A stretch of DNA of 64,000 nt. Origin: Phaeobacter porticola. GTDB taxonomy: Bacteria; Pseudomonadota; Alphaproteobacteria; Rhodobacterales; Rhodobacteraceae. The translations under genes and the position numbers were made by a program. Below, piece by piece: positions 26,631-35,870 of the stretch; position 1 is the first letter of the stretch; each line of letters opens with the position of its first letter. The stretch spans positions 806,001 to 870,000 of the forward strand of contig NZ_CP016364.1 in NCBI RefSeq assembly GCF_001888185.1, written 5' to 3'. The notes beneath the pieces are model-generated. The model made no database searches, was not told the DNA's origin, and saw nothing but the letters and a program-made list of their open reading frames with translations.

Positions 26631-26705
26631 TGGCAGCCCGTAGGGGAATCGAACCCCTCTTTCCAGGTTGAAAACCTGGCGTCCTAACCGATAGACGAAC
26701 GGGCC
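26631..26705 (-). tRNA. tRNA-Glu (UUC), second copy
   Basis: Identical to the copy 354 bases away, same strand. The identity extends a few bases outside the gene on both sides (about 90 bp in total, 26624-26713). The spacer between copies (about 280 bases) shows no gene. Confidence 0.97.
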
Positions 26706-26753
26706 ACTTGGTGTGAGCGGGTATTTAGTGATTAGCGCCGAAAGCCGCAAGTC

Positions 26754-26774
26754 AAAAAACACCACCGAGGTGAT
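26754..26774 (-). terminator. Probable terminator of recJ
   Basis: On the minus strand a short hairpin (ATCAC-CTCG-GTGGT) is followed by G and six T residues, 65 bases past the recJ stop. Confidence 0.55.
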
Positions 26775-26838
26775 TTTATTTTGTAGGCAACCGGGGGTGG
26801 TGCCGCGGCGGGAATATGGGGTTGTTTAGATGTGCACG

Positions 26839-28581
26839 TCAGGCTTCTGCGGCGTCCTCTAGCCGCATTTGCACGGATTGGCGTCCGCCCCAGGTGTTGA
26901 TCTCCAGTCGCCCGGCGAAGTGAAAACGGGCACCGCCGTGATCCAGCAGGCGTTGGCCCAGTTCGGTGTCAAATGCACCAAAGCAGATGGCGTCTATGCC
27001 ACTGCTCAACCCGTCGCTCAGCGATAGTTTCAGATGGCTTTCTCCAACTCGCTTGGCAAAGCGGATCTGAAGATCGGGGAATCCATAGCGCGGGGCGGGG
27101 GCGCCTGCACCAAAGGGACCGGCTTGTTCAATCTGTTCGATCAGCGGCACGGTTGCGGCACCTGGCATCAACATGCCGTCCAGTTTCAGATCACTTGGTC
27201 CCAGATCACCGGCCCCTTGTTTGGCCAGCAGCGCGCTCAGTCGCGCCATGGCCGGTTCCAACTGGTCGCGCGCAACAGTCAGCCCTGCCGCCATTTTGTG
27301 TCCGCCGCCCTTGATCAGCAGCCCCTCAGCGGCAGCGCGTTGGATCGAGGCGCCAAGGTCGATGCCGCTGACCGAGCGGCCTGATCCTTTGCCCTCATCG
27401 CCATCAAGGCCGATGACGATGGCCGGGCGGCCTGCGGCCTCTTTCAGGCGAGAGGCGACGATGCCGACAACGCCGGGATGCCAGCCTTCGCCAGCTGCCC
27501 AGACCAGCGGCGCGTCCAGTCCCCGGGCCTCCGCCTGTTCCAGAGCGGCGGCGCGAACAGCGTTTTCGATATCGCGACGTTCGCTGTTCAGCTCATCCAA
27601 CCGGGCGGCGATGGCTTCAGCCTCGGCCAGGTTGCTGGTCGCCAGCAGTCGCGCACCAAGATCGGCCTTGCCGATGCGCCCGCCGGCGTTGACCCGTGGA
27701 CCGAGCAAAAAGCCGAGGTGATAGGTCGACGGGGCCGAATCCATCCGTGATACATCCGCCAGTGCCACCAGTCCGGGGCGCTGGCGGGCGGCCATGACCT
27801 TGAGTCCCTGACGGACAAGCGCGCGGTTCGCCTCAATCAGCGGTGCGACATCGGCGACGGTGGCCAGGGCAACCAGATCCAGCAGGGCCATCAGATCAGG
27901 ACCGGTGCCCATCCCCTTGTCCCGCATCTGGCGGCGCAGCTCGACCAGCATCAGGAACACCACACCGGCGGCGCAGAAATAGCCCAGATCGCCGTCCTCA
28001 TCCTGCCGGTTGGGGTTCACCACCGCGACGCAATCGGGCAGGGTTTCGCCGCCCAGGTGGTGGTCCAGAACCACCACATCGGCCCCTTTGGCTGCGGCAA
28101 TCGGGCCATGCGACAGGGTTCCGCAATCGACGCAGACAATCAGGTCATGATCCCGTGCCAATGCGGCCATCGCGGCGTCATTGGGGCCATAGCCTTCGTC
28201 GATGCGATCCGGCACATAGAGTGTGGCGCCAAGGCCGACTTGGTTCAGCCAGACCAGAAGCAGTGCTGCAGAGGAGCCCCCGTCGACATCATAATCGGCA
28301 AAGACGGCAATGCGTTCGCGTCGCTCTACCGCCTGTAGGAACCGGGCGGCGGCGGCTTCCATATCTTTCATCCGACGCGGATCAGGCAGCAGTTCTTTTA
28401 GCTGTGGAGACAGAAAGCCGCTGGCCTCATGGGCGGGAACGCCCCTGCGCGCCAGCACCTGACAAACTGCGGCGGGCAGGCCGGTCTGCTGTTCCATCGC
28501 CTCGGCGGCGCGGGCCATGTCCACATCCGGGCCAATCCAACGACGTCCGGTGAGTGAGGTCTCAACTCCCAAAAAGCTCAT
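26839..28581 (-). CDS. recJ: Single-stranded-DNA-specific exonuclease RecJ
   Basis: A 580-residue 5'-3' exonuclease acting on single-stranded DNA in recombination and mismatch repair. DHH motifs are all visible: DYDVD (96-100), the DCG of motif II (152-154), DHH (173-175), and the DHHA1 loop GGGHKMAAG near 430. Mn2+ ligands are thus intact. The length is typical. It lies downstream of glpX with a terminator between, and ends before the tRNA-Glu pair. Confidence 0.96.
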   Translation of the reverse strand: MSFLGVETSLTGRRWIGPDVDMARAAEAMEQQTGLPAAVCQVLARRGVPAHEASGFLSPQLKELLPDPRRMKDMEAAAARFLQAVERRERIAVFADYDVDGGSSAALLLVWLNQVGLGATLYVPDRIDEGYGPNDAAMAALARDHDLIVCVDCGTLSHGPIAAAKGADVVVLDHHLGGETLPDCVAVVNPNRQDEDGDLGYFCAAGVVFLMLVELRRQMRDKGMGTGPDLMALLDLVALATVADVAPLIEANRALVRQGLKVMAARQRPGLVALADVSRMDSAPSTYHLGFLLGPRVNAGGRIGKADLGARLLATSNLAEAEAIAARLDELNSERRDIENAVRAAALEQAEARGLDAPLVWAAGEGWHPGVVGIVASRLKEAAGRPAIVIGLDGDEGKGSGRSVSGIDLGASIQRAAAEGLLIKGGGHKMAAGLTVARDQLEPAMARLSALLAKQGAGDLGPSDLKLDGMLMPGAATVPLIEQIEQAGPFGAGAPAPRYGFPDLQIRFAKRVGESHLKLSLSDGLSSGIDAICFGAFDTELGQRLLDHGGARFHFAGRLEINTWGGRQSVQMRLEDAAEA

Positions 28582-28627
28582 GTCTGCGCCCCTTATGTGT
28601 TTGGCCCCGCGCTGGCCCGGTCATGGC

Positions 28628-28657
28628 AAAGGCCGGACCCACGCGGATCCGGCCTTT
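28628..28657 (-). terminator. Intrinsic terminator of glpX
   Basis: AAAGGCCGGA and TCCGGCCTTT form a strong stem, with CCC and GGA around the loop. The T-run is short. It lies between glpX and recJ. Confidence 0.75.
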
Positions 28658-28713
28658 CACCTTTCTTCAAATACTCAAATCCCGGCAGATGCTGCAAGCA
28701 CCAAGCTTTGCGA

Positions 28714-29697
28714 TCACTGGTGCGCGCTGAGCGGTGTGCGATAGCTCATCCGGCGGACGGAGCCGGTTTTGGAGCGCATCAACAGTGTGGTGGTTTCCAC
28801 CCAGCCCGGCTGACGTTTGATCGCGGGCAGCAGCGAGCCGCCGGTGACGCCGGTTGCCGCAAAGATCACATCGCTGGTGACCATCTCGTCCCGGCTGTAA
28901 ACCCGGTCCAGATTGGTGATGCCTGCCTTAGCGGCGCGGGATTTTTCATCGTCGTTGCGGAACAGCAGGCGGCCAAAAATCTGGCCACCCATGCATTTCA
29001 GCGCCGCTGCGGCCAGCACGCCTTCGGGTGCGCCGCCCTGGCCCATATACATGTCGATACCGGTGGTCTCGCTTTCGGCGCAATGCATCACACCTGCGAC
29101 GTCGCCATCGGTGATCAGGCGGATCGAAGCACCGGTTTCGCGGACCTCAGAGATCATGGTTTCGTGACGCGGGCGCTCCAGGATACAGACCGTGATGTCC
29201 GACGGTGCGCAGTTCTTGGCTTTGGCCAGGGCCTCAACACGTTCGCGCGGGCTCATGTCCAAGGAAACGACACCCTCCGGGTAGCCAGGGCCGACGGCCA
29301 GCTTGTCCATATAGGTGTCTGGGGCGTGCAGCATAGAGCCGCGTGGCCCCATCGCGATCACCGTGAGTGCGTTCGGCATATCCTTGGCGGTCAGCGTGGT
29401 GCCTTCCAGCGGGTCAAGGGCGATGTCCACGCCAGGGCCGTTGCCGGTGCCGACTTCTTCGCCGATGAACAGCATCGGGGCTTCGTCACGCTCGCCTTCG
29501 CCGATGACCACAACGCCGGCGATATCCAAAAGGTTCAGCTGTTCGCGCATGGCGTTGACGGCGGCCTGGTCAGCGGCCTTTTCGTCGCCGCGCCCGATCA
29601 ACGGTGCGGATGCCAGGGCAGCCTGTTCGGCCACACGGGCCAGGCCGAGCGACAACATGCGGTCGTTGAATGCGGCGTCGTTGGTGTCAGTAGTCAT
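28714..29697 (-). CDS. glpX: Class II fructose-1,6-bisphosphatase
   Basis: A 327-residue metal-dependent phosphatase of gluconeogenesis. The metal-site motifs GEGERDE (about 68-74) and DPLEGTT (about 96-102) are intact, as is the substrate loop near VYSRDE. The start is the ATG at 29697 with AGGA 8 bases upstream; a TTG two codons earlier is rejected. It is downstream of hom on the same strand, an arrangement common in Rhodobacterales. Confidence 0.95.
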   Translation of the reverse strand: MTTDTNDAAFNDRMLSLGLARVAEQAALASAPLIGRGDEKAADQAAVNAMREQLNLLDIAGVVVIGEGERDEAPMLFIGEEVGTGNGPGVDIALDPLEGTTLTAKDMPNALTVIAMGPRGSMLHAPDTYMDKLAVGPGYPEGVVSLDMSPRERVEALAKAKNCAPSDITVCILERPRHETMISEVRETGASIRLITDGDVAGVMHCAESETTGIDMYMGQGGAPEGVLAAAALKCMGGQIFGRLLFRNDDEKSRAAKAGITNLDRVYSRDEMVTSDVIFAATGVTGGSLLPAIKRQPGWVETTTLLMRSKTGSVRRMSYRTPLSAHQ

Positions 29698-29877
29698 AGC
29701 CAATGTCCTATCTCAATCCCTGGTCGGTGCCGTCGCATACCCTGCATCTGGCAGCGCGGGCAAGGGCGGTTGGCGGTAACGGGCCGATCAAGCGGCCCTG
29801 TCACCTCTACTTATCGCCGGTTGTCCGGCTGCGGTGCGGTGCTCTGATACATCTGTCCGGGGCAGGGTTCCGCTGGA

Positions 29878-31164
29878 TCAGACCTCTTCAATGCGCAGGG
29901 CGACCGGCTCGCTTGCGACAACATCGGTCTTGGCCAACTCATCCAGTGCCGTTTGCAGCGTGGTGGAGGTGCATTTATGCGTCACGATCAGCACCGGCGC
30001 GGTTGGCTCGGAATGGCCATATTGGCGCATCCGGTCGATAGAGATCCCAGCGTCGCCAAGAGCTGTCGAGACTTTGGCCAAGGCACCGGGCTTGTCCAGC
30101 AGCGCTAGGCGCAGATAATGCGGCGCAGCAAGGCTGGTCTGGGCGGCAGGTGCCTCTTGCAGCGATACGGCTGGTTGGCCGAAGGTCGGAAAACGGCTGC
30201 CGCGTGCCAGATCGCAGATATCGCCGAGCACGGCGCTGGCAGTCGGACCTTCGCCGGCGCCGGGGCCACGCAGGACGATCTGTTCGACCGCGTCGCCTTC
30301 GATCACCACCATATTGGTGCCGCCTTCCAGCTGGCCCAGCGGTGAATGTGCAGGCACAAGGCAGGGCGACATGCGCTGTTCCAGCCCACGCCCGGTGCGC
30401 TGCGCGACGCCCAGCAGTTTGATCCGATAGCCCATATCAGAGGCGTGGCGGATGTCGTCCAGGCTGATGCGCTGAATGCCTTCCAGCTGCACATTGCCAA
30501 AAGCCGGTTTGGTGCCAAAGGCAATCGCTGAGAGGATCGCCAGCTTGTGTCCGGCGTCGATGCCGCCCACATCCAGATTGGGATCGGCCTCAAGATAGCC
30601 AAGACGGCCACATTCCTCGAACAGGGCGTTGTAGCCCTGACCGGTGGCTTCCATCTGGGTCAGGATATAGTTGCAGGTGCCGTTCATCACGCCCATCACA
30701 CGGGTGATTTCATTGCCTGCCAAACCTTCGGTCAGGGATTTGATCACCGGGATGCCGCCTGCAACGGCGGCTTCGAAGCGGATGATGCGACCGGCGGCTT
30801 CGGCCTGTTCGGCCAGCGCCTGACCATGGATGGCCAGCAGCGCCTTGTTGGCGGTGACAACATCCTTGCCCGCAGCCAGGGCAGCCTCGGTCGCCTCTTT
30901 GGCTGCGCCTTCGTGTCCGCCCATCAGTTCAACAAACACATCCACATCATCGCGGGTTGCCAGCGCCACGGGATCGGTTTCCCAAGCGTAGTCACCGAGC
31001 GACACGCCACGGTCCTTGCTGGCGTTGCGGGCAGAGACAGCCGTAATTTCAATCGTGCGTCCGGTACGGGCCTCCAGCATAGCTGCCTGGCGACGGATGA
31101 TCTTGACCACACCGGTGCCAACCGTGCCCAAACCTGCAATACCAAGACGAAGCGGCTCTGTCAT
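29878..31164 (-). CDS. hom: Homoserine dehydrogenase
   Basis: A 428-residue enzyme reducing aspartate semialdehyde to homoserine for threonine and methionine synthesis. The NAD(P) motif GLGTVGTGVV is at about 11-20, the catalytic region has the typical NGTCNYIL segment, and a C-terminal ACT domain (about 345-425, LLDKPGALAKVSTAL) suggests feedback control by threonine. It precedes glpX by 180 bases on the same strand. Confidence 0.95.
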   Translation of the reverse strand: MTEPLRLGIAGLGTVGTGVVKIIRRQAAMLEARTGRTIEITAVSARNASKDRGVSLGDYAWETDPVALATRDDVDVFVELMGGHEGAAKEATEAALAAGKDVVTANKALLAIHGQALAEQAEAAGRIIRFEAAVAGGIPVIKSLTEGLAGNEITRVMGVMNGTCNYILTQMEATGQGYNALFEECGRLGYLEADPNLDVGGIDAGHKLAILSAIAFGTKPAFGNVQLEGIQRISLDDIRHASDMGYRIKLLGVAQRTGRGLEQRMSPCLVPAHSPLGQLEGGTNMVVIEGDAVEQIVLRGPGAGEGPTASAVLGDICDLARGSRFPTFGQPAVSLQEAPAAQTSLAAPHYLRLALLDKPGALAKVSTALGDAGISIDRMRQYGHSEPTAPVLIVTHKCTSTTLQTALDELAKTDVVASEPVALRIEEV

Positions 31165-31360
31165 AGCTGGGGATCCCTTAATTCCTAAAGACGTCTCCCC
31201 GCCTTAGCGGGTTCGGCGCAGCGGTGCAACGCCAGCGGCGGGCCAGTCGGGACAAAACCCCGACGGGATGCGAGTTGATCAAGGGGGTGACTGAGCCGTG
31301 AGCCGATGCGCATGGTTTCTGTACGAAGGTAGTGCCCGAGGTGGCAACTATAGAAAGCGG

Positions 31361-31705
31361 TCAGGGTTGCGCGTTGCGCAACGCCTCTGCGCGGGCCTGC
31401 AAGCGGGCGGCGCGGGCTGTCAGATTGTCCTCCAGGGCTTTGCTCTCTTCCGCAGGGCGCGCGCTGGGTTGAAGCGCGTCTTCCAGTGGAACAAGGGCTG
31501 GGTACTCTGATCCGCGCAGATCCGGTGTCAGCCTGTCTTCCAGTTCCGGCACCCTTGTGCAGCCAGCGATTGCCAATCCAGCCAGTACCATCACCAGATG
31601 AGCGGCGCGCGGCCGATGGGACGTTTTTGCGCGGGTGGCGGCTGCCTGAGGCGTTGGTAGAACCTGCGTTTTGGTCAGGGTCCGGGACTGTGCGGGCGAT
31701 TGCAT
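31361..31705 (-). CDS. Small lipoprotein of unknown function
   Basis: A 114-residue protein with a hydrophobic stretch ending in LAIAGC, a lipobox with C49 as the lipidated residue. The mature part is about 65 residues, charged and partly helical, and matches no family I know. The N-terminal region before the hydrophobic stretch is unusually long and basic (about 37 residues). The start with AAGGA 8 bases upstream is chosen; an ATG three codons earlier exists. It is divergent from the TetR-type gene. Confidence 0.65.
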   Translation of the reverse strand: MQSPAQSRTLTKTQVLPTPQAAATRAKTSHRPRAAHLVMVLAGLAIAGCTRVPELEDRLTPDLRGSEYPALVPLEDALQPSARPAEESKALEDNLTARAARLQARAEALRNAQP

Positions 31706-31770
31706 CAAAACCATCCTTGTTCGCTAGTTCCTTGATGCACATATTAGCCAAAAGGCACAAGCAGGGCTTT

Positions 31771-31792
31771 TATCTGAACGTTTGTTCAGATA
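31771..31792 (+). promoter_or_regulatory. Palindromic operator of the TetR-type gene
   Basis: TATCTGAAC-GTTT-GTTCAGATA is a perfect 9-bp inverted repeat ending 10 bases before the TetR-type start, where an autoregulatory site is expected. It also lies in the intergenic region shared with the divergent lipoprotein gene. Confidence 0.7.
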
Positions 31793-31802
31793 TTGTTGAG
31801 AC

Positions 31803-32420
31803 ATGGCACGTACCCAAGGTTCACATTCTGACATCACCGGTCCGCGCATTCGTGCAGCGGCGCTGCAATTGTTTGCCCAACATGGCTATGCGGCGGTCTC
31901 CATGCGCCAAATCGCATCTGCGGTTGGGGTGCAGGCGGGCGCGCTATACAATTATACGCCTGACAAGCAAAGTCTGCTGTTCAGCCTGATGGAAGGTCAC
32001 ATGACTGAGCTGTTGCAGGCGTGGCAAGATTTGCGCGCGCCGGATCAGACGGATGTTGGTGGCCGTCCCGAGGATCTTGTTCTTGCACGGCTAGAGGCCT
32101 TTACCCGGTTTCACATCCGCTTTCATCTGGAACGGCCTGACGCGGTTTTTATCGCCTACATGGAACTACGAAACCTATCAGAAGAAAATTTTACCGCCAT
32201 CGAATCCCTGCGTCGTGAATATGAGAACGCGCTTCAGGCGATCCTGAAGGATGGTGTGCGGCTGGGGGTGTTTCATATCCCGGATACCAAAATTGCCACT
32301 TTGGCGGTGATCGCGATGCTGAACGGTGTGATGACCTGGTACCGCAGCGGCGGGCGTCTGTCGCTGGATGAGGTGGAAGCAATCTACTGGGATATGGTGC
32401 AAAAATCGGTGCGGGCGTGA
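31803..32420 (+). CDS. TetR-family transcriptional regulator
   Basis: A 205-residue regulator with an N-terminal helix-turn-helix (MRQIASAVGVQAGALYNYTP, about 36-55) and a helical ligand-binding domain. The ligand class is not clear; the C-terminal part resembles the KstR2-like group. It overlaps the GNAT gene by 4 bases (GTGA), so they are co-expressed, and its start is covered by a perfect palindrome. Confidence 0.9.
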   Translation: MARTQGSHSDITGPRIRAAALQLFAQHGYAAVSMRQIASAVGVQAGALYNYTPDKQSLLFSLMEGHMTELLQAWQDLRAPDQTDVGGRPEDLVLARLEAFTRFHIRFHLERPDAVFIAYMELRNLSEENFTAIESLRREYENALQAILKDGVRLGVFHIPDTKIATLAVIAMLNGVMTWYRSGGRLSLDEVEAIYWDMVQKSVRA

Positions 32421-32911
32421 GCCTCCTGTCACTACGCAGTGATCGGCTGGTCGCAATTCGCCCCGAGGAAATCGCCACCGGGGACCTTGCCGCGCTCTTT
32501 GCGCCCGAGGTTGTCAGGTGGCTACCACCCGGATTTCAAACCTGTGAAGGCGAGGCGGACCAGCGGGCTTTTTTGCGGAAATTGCAACACCAGGCTGAGG
32601 TGATCGGTCTGGCCGATGCGCGGGGCGAGGTGCTTGGGCTGATGGTGCTGACAGATGCCGCACCCGGAGAAGACACCCGTCATCTGGGCTACCTTCTGGC
32701 AGAGCGGGTCTGGGGGCAGGGGCTGGCAAGCGAGTTGCTCGCGGCGCTTCAGGTCCAGATGCGAGGGCGGGCGGTGACCCTTGCCGGTGGCGTGATGATG
32801 CAGAACCATGGCTCGGCGCGTGTATTGGTAAAGGCCGGTTTTGTGCCGGATCATGCTGAGGCGTCCGCCGCGGCTGAGGGAGAAGTCATCTATCGCTGGC
32901 GCGCCACCTGA
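32417..32911 (+). CDS. GNAT-family N-acetyltransferase
   Basis: A 164-residue acetyltransferase of the RimJ/RimL-like GNAT type. The acetyl-CoA-binding segment LAERVWGQGLASELLAAL (about 94-111) is visible, followed by the N-H-x-SARVLVKAGF motif of the family. It starts with GTG overlapping the TetR stop. The acceptor is unknown. Confidence 0.87.
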   Translation: MSLLSLRSDRLVAIRPEEIATGDLAALFAPEVVRWLPPGFQTCEGEADQRAFLRKLQHQAEVIGLADARGEVLGLMVLTDAAPGEDTRHLGYLLAERVWGQGLASELLAALQVQMRGRAVTLAGGVMMQNHGSARVLVKAGFVPDHAEASAAAEGEVIYRWRAT

Positions 32912-32952
32912 GATGGCGCGCGCCAGTCCACGCTGCTATAGGGCCTATTCCG

Positions 32953-33864
32953 TTAATGAGCCGGGCGGATGAAGCTGCCGTTGCGCAGGTCCCTGAAAGC
33001 CTGACGCAGCTCTTCTTGGCTGTTCATCACGATTGGGCCGTGCCACGCGACAGGTTCCTCAATCGGCGCGCCTGAAATTAGCAGGAACCGAACCCCCTCC
33101 GGGCCAGCCTGAACGGTGATTTCTTCCCCGGTGCCAAACCGCACAAGGGTGCGATCCCCGGACATGTCGCGAATGTGCAGTTCTTCGCCCGCGACCTCTT
33201 TTTCCAAGAGGATCCCCTGCGGCGTGGCGGCATCAACAAAAGCCCCCTGACCGGCAAAGATATAGGCAAAGGCGCGCCGGTAGGTGTCGATGCGAAAGGT
33301 CTTTTTCACACCCGGCGGCACAGATACGTCCAGATACTGTGGATCAGCTGCAATGCCATCCACCGGCCCACGCTTGCCCCAGAAGTCGCCGACGATGACC
33401 TTCACACGGGTGCCGTCATCGTCCGTGACTTCGGGAATGTCCTTGGCGGTGATGTCCTGATAGCGTGGGGCGGTCATCTTTTGGCTGGCGGGCAGATTGC
33501 CCCAGAGCTGGAAACCATGCATCTGGCCTGTAGCGTTGCCTTTGGGCATTTCCTGGTGAAGTATGCCGGATCCGGCTGTCATCCATTGCACATCGCCTGC
33601 GCCCAGCGTGCCGTTGTTGCCAAGTGAATCGCCATGATGAACGCTGCCGTCGAGCACATAAGTAATGGTCTCGATCCCGCGATGGGGGTGCCAGGGAAAA
33701 CCGGCCTCAAAATCCTTGGGGTGGTCATTGCGAAAATCGTCAAACAGCAGGAAGGGATCCAGCTCGCTGGGGTCATGAAAGCCAAAGGCGCGGTGCAGTT
33801 TGACACCAGCGCCCTCAAGCGCCGGGGTTGCGGGGCGGGTTTCGAGAATGGGGCGGATCGACAT
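32953..33864 (-). CDS. Pirin family protein
   Basis: A 303-residue bicupin protein. The N-terminal cupin has the metal ligands in FPWHPHRGIETITYVLDG (His-x-His plus His/Glu) and GDVQWMTAGSGILHQEM. Pirins are iron-binding oxidoreductase-like proteins, some with quercetinase activity; the function here is not determined. The start MSIRPILETR has GGAGA 7 bases upstream. It is convergent with the GNAT gene. Confidence 0.92.
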   Translation of the reverse strand: MSIRPILETRPATPALEGAGVKLHRAFGFHDPSELDPFLLFDDFRNDHPKDFEAGFPWHPHRGIETITYVLDGSVHHGDSLGNNGTLGAGDVQWMTAGSGILHQEMPKGNATGQMHGFQLWGNLPASQKMTAPRYQDITAKDIPEVTDDDGTRVKVIVGDFWGKRGPVDGIAADPQYLDVSVPPGVKKTFRIDTYRRAFAYIFAGQGAFVDAATPQGILLEKEVAGEELHIRDMSGDRTLVRFGTGEEITVQAGPEGVRFLLISGAPIEEPVAWHGPIVMNSQEELRQAFRDLRNGSFIRPAH

Positions 33865-34127
33865 GGCAGGTCTCCGGTGTCTTTGGGTGTTCAGCATAGA
33901 TAGATCTGTGCATGTCTGGAAGAAAGTCGCGTCCTGTCACGTTGTGTGTGCGTATTTGAACAATTGTGGCGAACCTTGGATTGAAATCCGCAGCTGCGCA
34001 CCGTCCCTGTGACAGTGCAAGGGCTATGACTTTAGGCGCAATCAGGATACATCCCGGCGTAACGACGCCCTTTGATTGTGACAGGCCGGGGGGTAGAAGG
34101 CCGGGATAGGCTGAGGGGACACGCGAT

Positions 34128-34616
34128 ATGAATGACGAAATTCTGGCAACGATTGATGCCTCTGGACCGCGGCGCATCATGGCAACGACGATGTTGTTTG
34201 TTGTCGGGGCGTTGGCGATCTATGTGGCGCTTTCACGCCCACCGGCCTTGCATTGGCTGGTGTTTCTGTTGGGGATAGGCGGGTTTTCAATCTGGCTTGG
34301 CGTGCGGCTGTGGCAGGCAACGACCCACAGGATTGAGCTGACGGAACGCGAGTTGCGCAGTTCGGATGGGGCGGTGATTGCTGAGGTCGCGGATGTGGTT
34401 GCAGTCGATCGCGGCGTCTTTGCCTTTAAGCCGTCAAACGGGTTTCTCATCCGCACTGCCGTCAAGGGACCGCGCAGCTGGCGGCCGGGATTGTGGTGGC
34501 GCATGGGGCATCGCATTGGCATTGGTGGCGTGACGCCGGGCGCACAGAGCAAATCCATGGCTGAGATCCTCGCAATTATGATTGCGCGGCGTGATGCGGG
34601 GCAGGGGAACGTCTGA
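34128..34616 (+). CDS. Membrane protein of unknown function
   Basis: A 162-residue protein with two adjacent membrane helices (about 17-36 and 42-62) and a soluble C-terminal part with beta-strand character (THRIELTERELRSSDG onward) that resembles a PH-like bacterial fold. No named family was recognised. It stands alone, followed by a bidirectional terminator. Confidence 0.72.
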   Translation: MNDEILATIDASGPRRIMATTMLFVVGALAIYVALSRPPALHWLVFLLGIGGFSIWLGVRLWQATTHRIELTERELRSSDGAVIAEVADVVAVDRGVFAFKPSNGFLIRTAVKGPRSWRPGLWWRMGHRIGIGGVTPGAQSKSMAEILAIMIARRDAGQGNV

Positions 34617-34655
34617 CCATCAAGATGGCTGGTGAGGCTGCGCCCCGGATACAGA

Positions 34656-34687
34656 AAAAGGCGCGTCCCTAATCCGGCGCGCCTTTT
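34656..34687. terminator. Bidirectional terminator
   Basis: AAAAGGCGCG and CGCGCCTTTT form a 10-bp stem with T-runs on both strands, between convergent genes. Confidence 0.9.
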
Positions 34688-34710
34688 ATGCTTTGTTGAT
34701 GCAGATCGGA

Positions 34711-35310
34711 TCAGTCCGTTGGCTCGGTGCCGTCATTGTGGCCACCGCCACCGCTGTCCTGGCCTTCAAACTTTACTTGCGGTGCGAAACGCGGGCGGGT
34801 GAAGACAAAATTTTCGATATCCATGTCTGGCAATCCAACATTGAAAGCCGGATCAATGTCGTTCTTTGTTTCAACCAAAATGACCCGCTCTTGGTCGGGC
34901 ATGCTGGGCAGGTCATCTTTGACATTTTGAATTGTGCCATCCTGCCATTGAGCAAATTGGCCACCACGGACCCTGGACCAGTCGACGTAGTAGCGATTGT
35001 CATCCTCGTCCCAACGGATCACGGAAATTCTGAGCGAGATCGAAGAATCAACACGGATCAGCAGCTTGGCCAATTCATGCATGCTGTCGATATACTCTTC
35101 GTTCAGAGTAGAGGTTTCCCGCGAGATGAGGTCTGAAATCGTATAGGCCGCCTTGAGGTTGGCGCCCTCCTGCCGGTAGGCATCGAAATAGGTGTACATT
35201 GCGGCAAAGACGCCGAGCAGCAATGGCATGTAAAAGGCGAATTCTACCGAAACAGAACCGTCAGTTTCATGCCTGTAGCGGCGGAACAGGCTGCGGAGAT
35301 CATTCAACAT
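34711..35310 (-). CDS. TadE-like pilus assembly protein
   Basis: A 199-residue protein with one N-terminal membrane helix in a pilin-like context (GSVSVEFAFYMPLLLGVFAA, about 18-37), as in TadE/pseudopilins, and a soluble extracytoplasmic region. The C-terminus is glycine- and acid-rich. It starts at the stop codon of the preceding TadE-like gene, so the two are coupled. With TadG it forms a three-gene unit; the Tad secretion ATPase and Flp genes are not in the window. Confidence 0.8.
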   Translation of the reverse strand: MLNDLRSLFRRYRHETDGSVSVEFAFYMPLLLGVFAAMYTYFDAYRQEGANLKAAYTISDLISRETSTLNEEYIDSMHELAKLLIRVDSSISLRISVIRWDEDDNRYYVDWSRVRGGQFAQWQDGTIQNVKDDLPSMPDQERVILVETKNDIDPAFNVGLPDMDIENFVFTRPRFAPQVKFEGQDSGGGGHNDGTEPTD

Positions 35311-35870
35311 TACCTTGGCTCCTGAACAAAGGCTGACGTTGCATAGAGGCGAATTCGACCATCCAGGTCATTGTCCATGTCGTCGGCCAGGCCCCAATGG
35401 GGGAACACCGGTTTGATGGCCATGCAGGCGCGAATGAACATCAGCTCGTTAGAGGCACCGGTCACAAAAGAGCGGACAGGTTGCACGTCTTCAACCCGGT
35501 TGATGCAATCCGGGTCCGGGTCCACGGCCGACCAGGCGTAGGGGTCGACCTGCACCATTTCGAGCCGTAGCGACGTGCCGCAATTGCGAATGAAACCCGA
35601 CCGGCTGCAAACCTCATCGCGGATTTCATTATGCTGTTTGGGCACGCCGGTGGACAGACGCAGGCCCCGCACGGTCTGGTCTAGGGCGCGTTCCAGCATG
35701 GATTGCTGGATGGTGATCATACCCAGTTCGACCGTGTTCATCAGCAAAAACAGGAAGGCCGGTATGACGATGGCGAATTCAACTGTCGCGTTGCCGTCCT
35801 CGCGTTTGCGGAACAGGCGTAGGGCGCTGCGGATCCGTGTCAGACTATAGCGACGCGCAGAGCCTGTCAT
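35310..35870 (-). CDS. TadE-like pilus assembly protein
   Basis: A 186-residue pseudopilin-like protein. The helix GNATVEFAIVIPAFLFLLMN (about 26-45) with the conserved glutamate is the TadE hallmark. Four cysteines lie in the periplasmic region. It overlaps the TadG-like gene upstream by 4 bases (ATGA) and abuts the second TadE-like gene. Confidence 0.85.
   Translation of the reverse strand: MTGSARRYSLTRIRSALRLFRKREDGNATVEFAIVIPAFLFLLMNTVELGMITIQQSMLERALDQTVRGLRLSTGVPKQHNEIRDEVCSRSGFIRNCGTSLRLEMVQVDPYAWSAVDPDPDCINRVEDVQPVRSFVTGASNELMFIRACMAIKPVFPHWGLADDMDNDLDGRIRLYATSAFVQEPR

Noticed and set aside
29781-29798. Hairpin GGGCCG...CGGCCC downstream of hom
   Set aside because: There is no T-run on either strand and the stem is short, so a terminator call is not justified.
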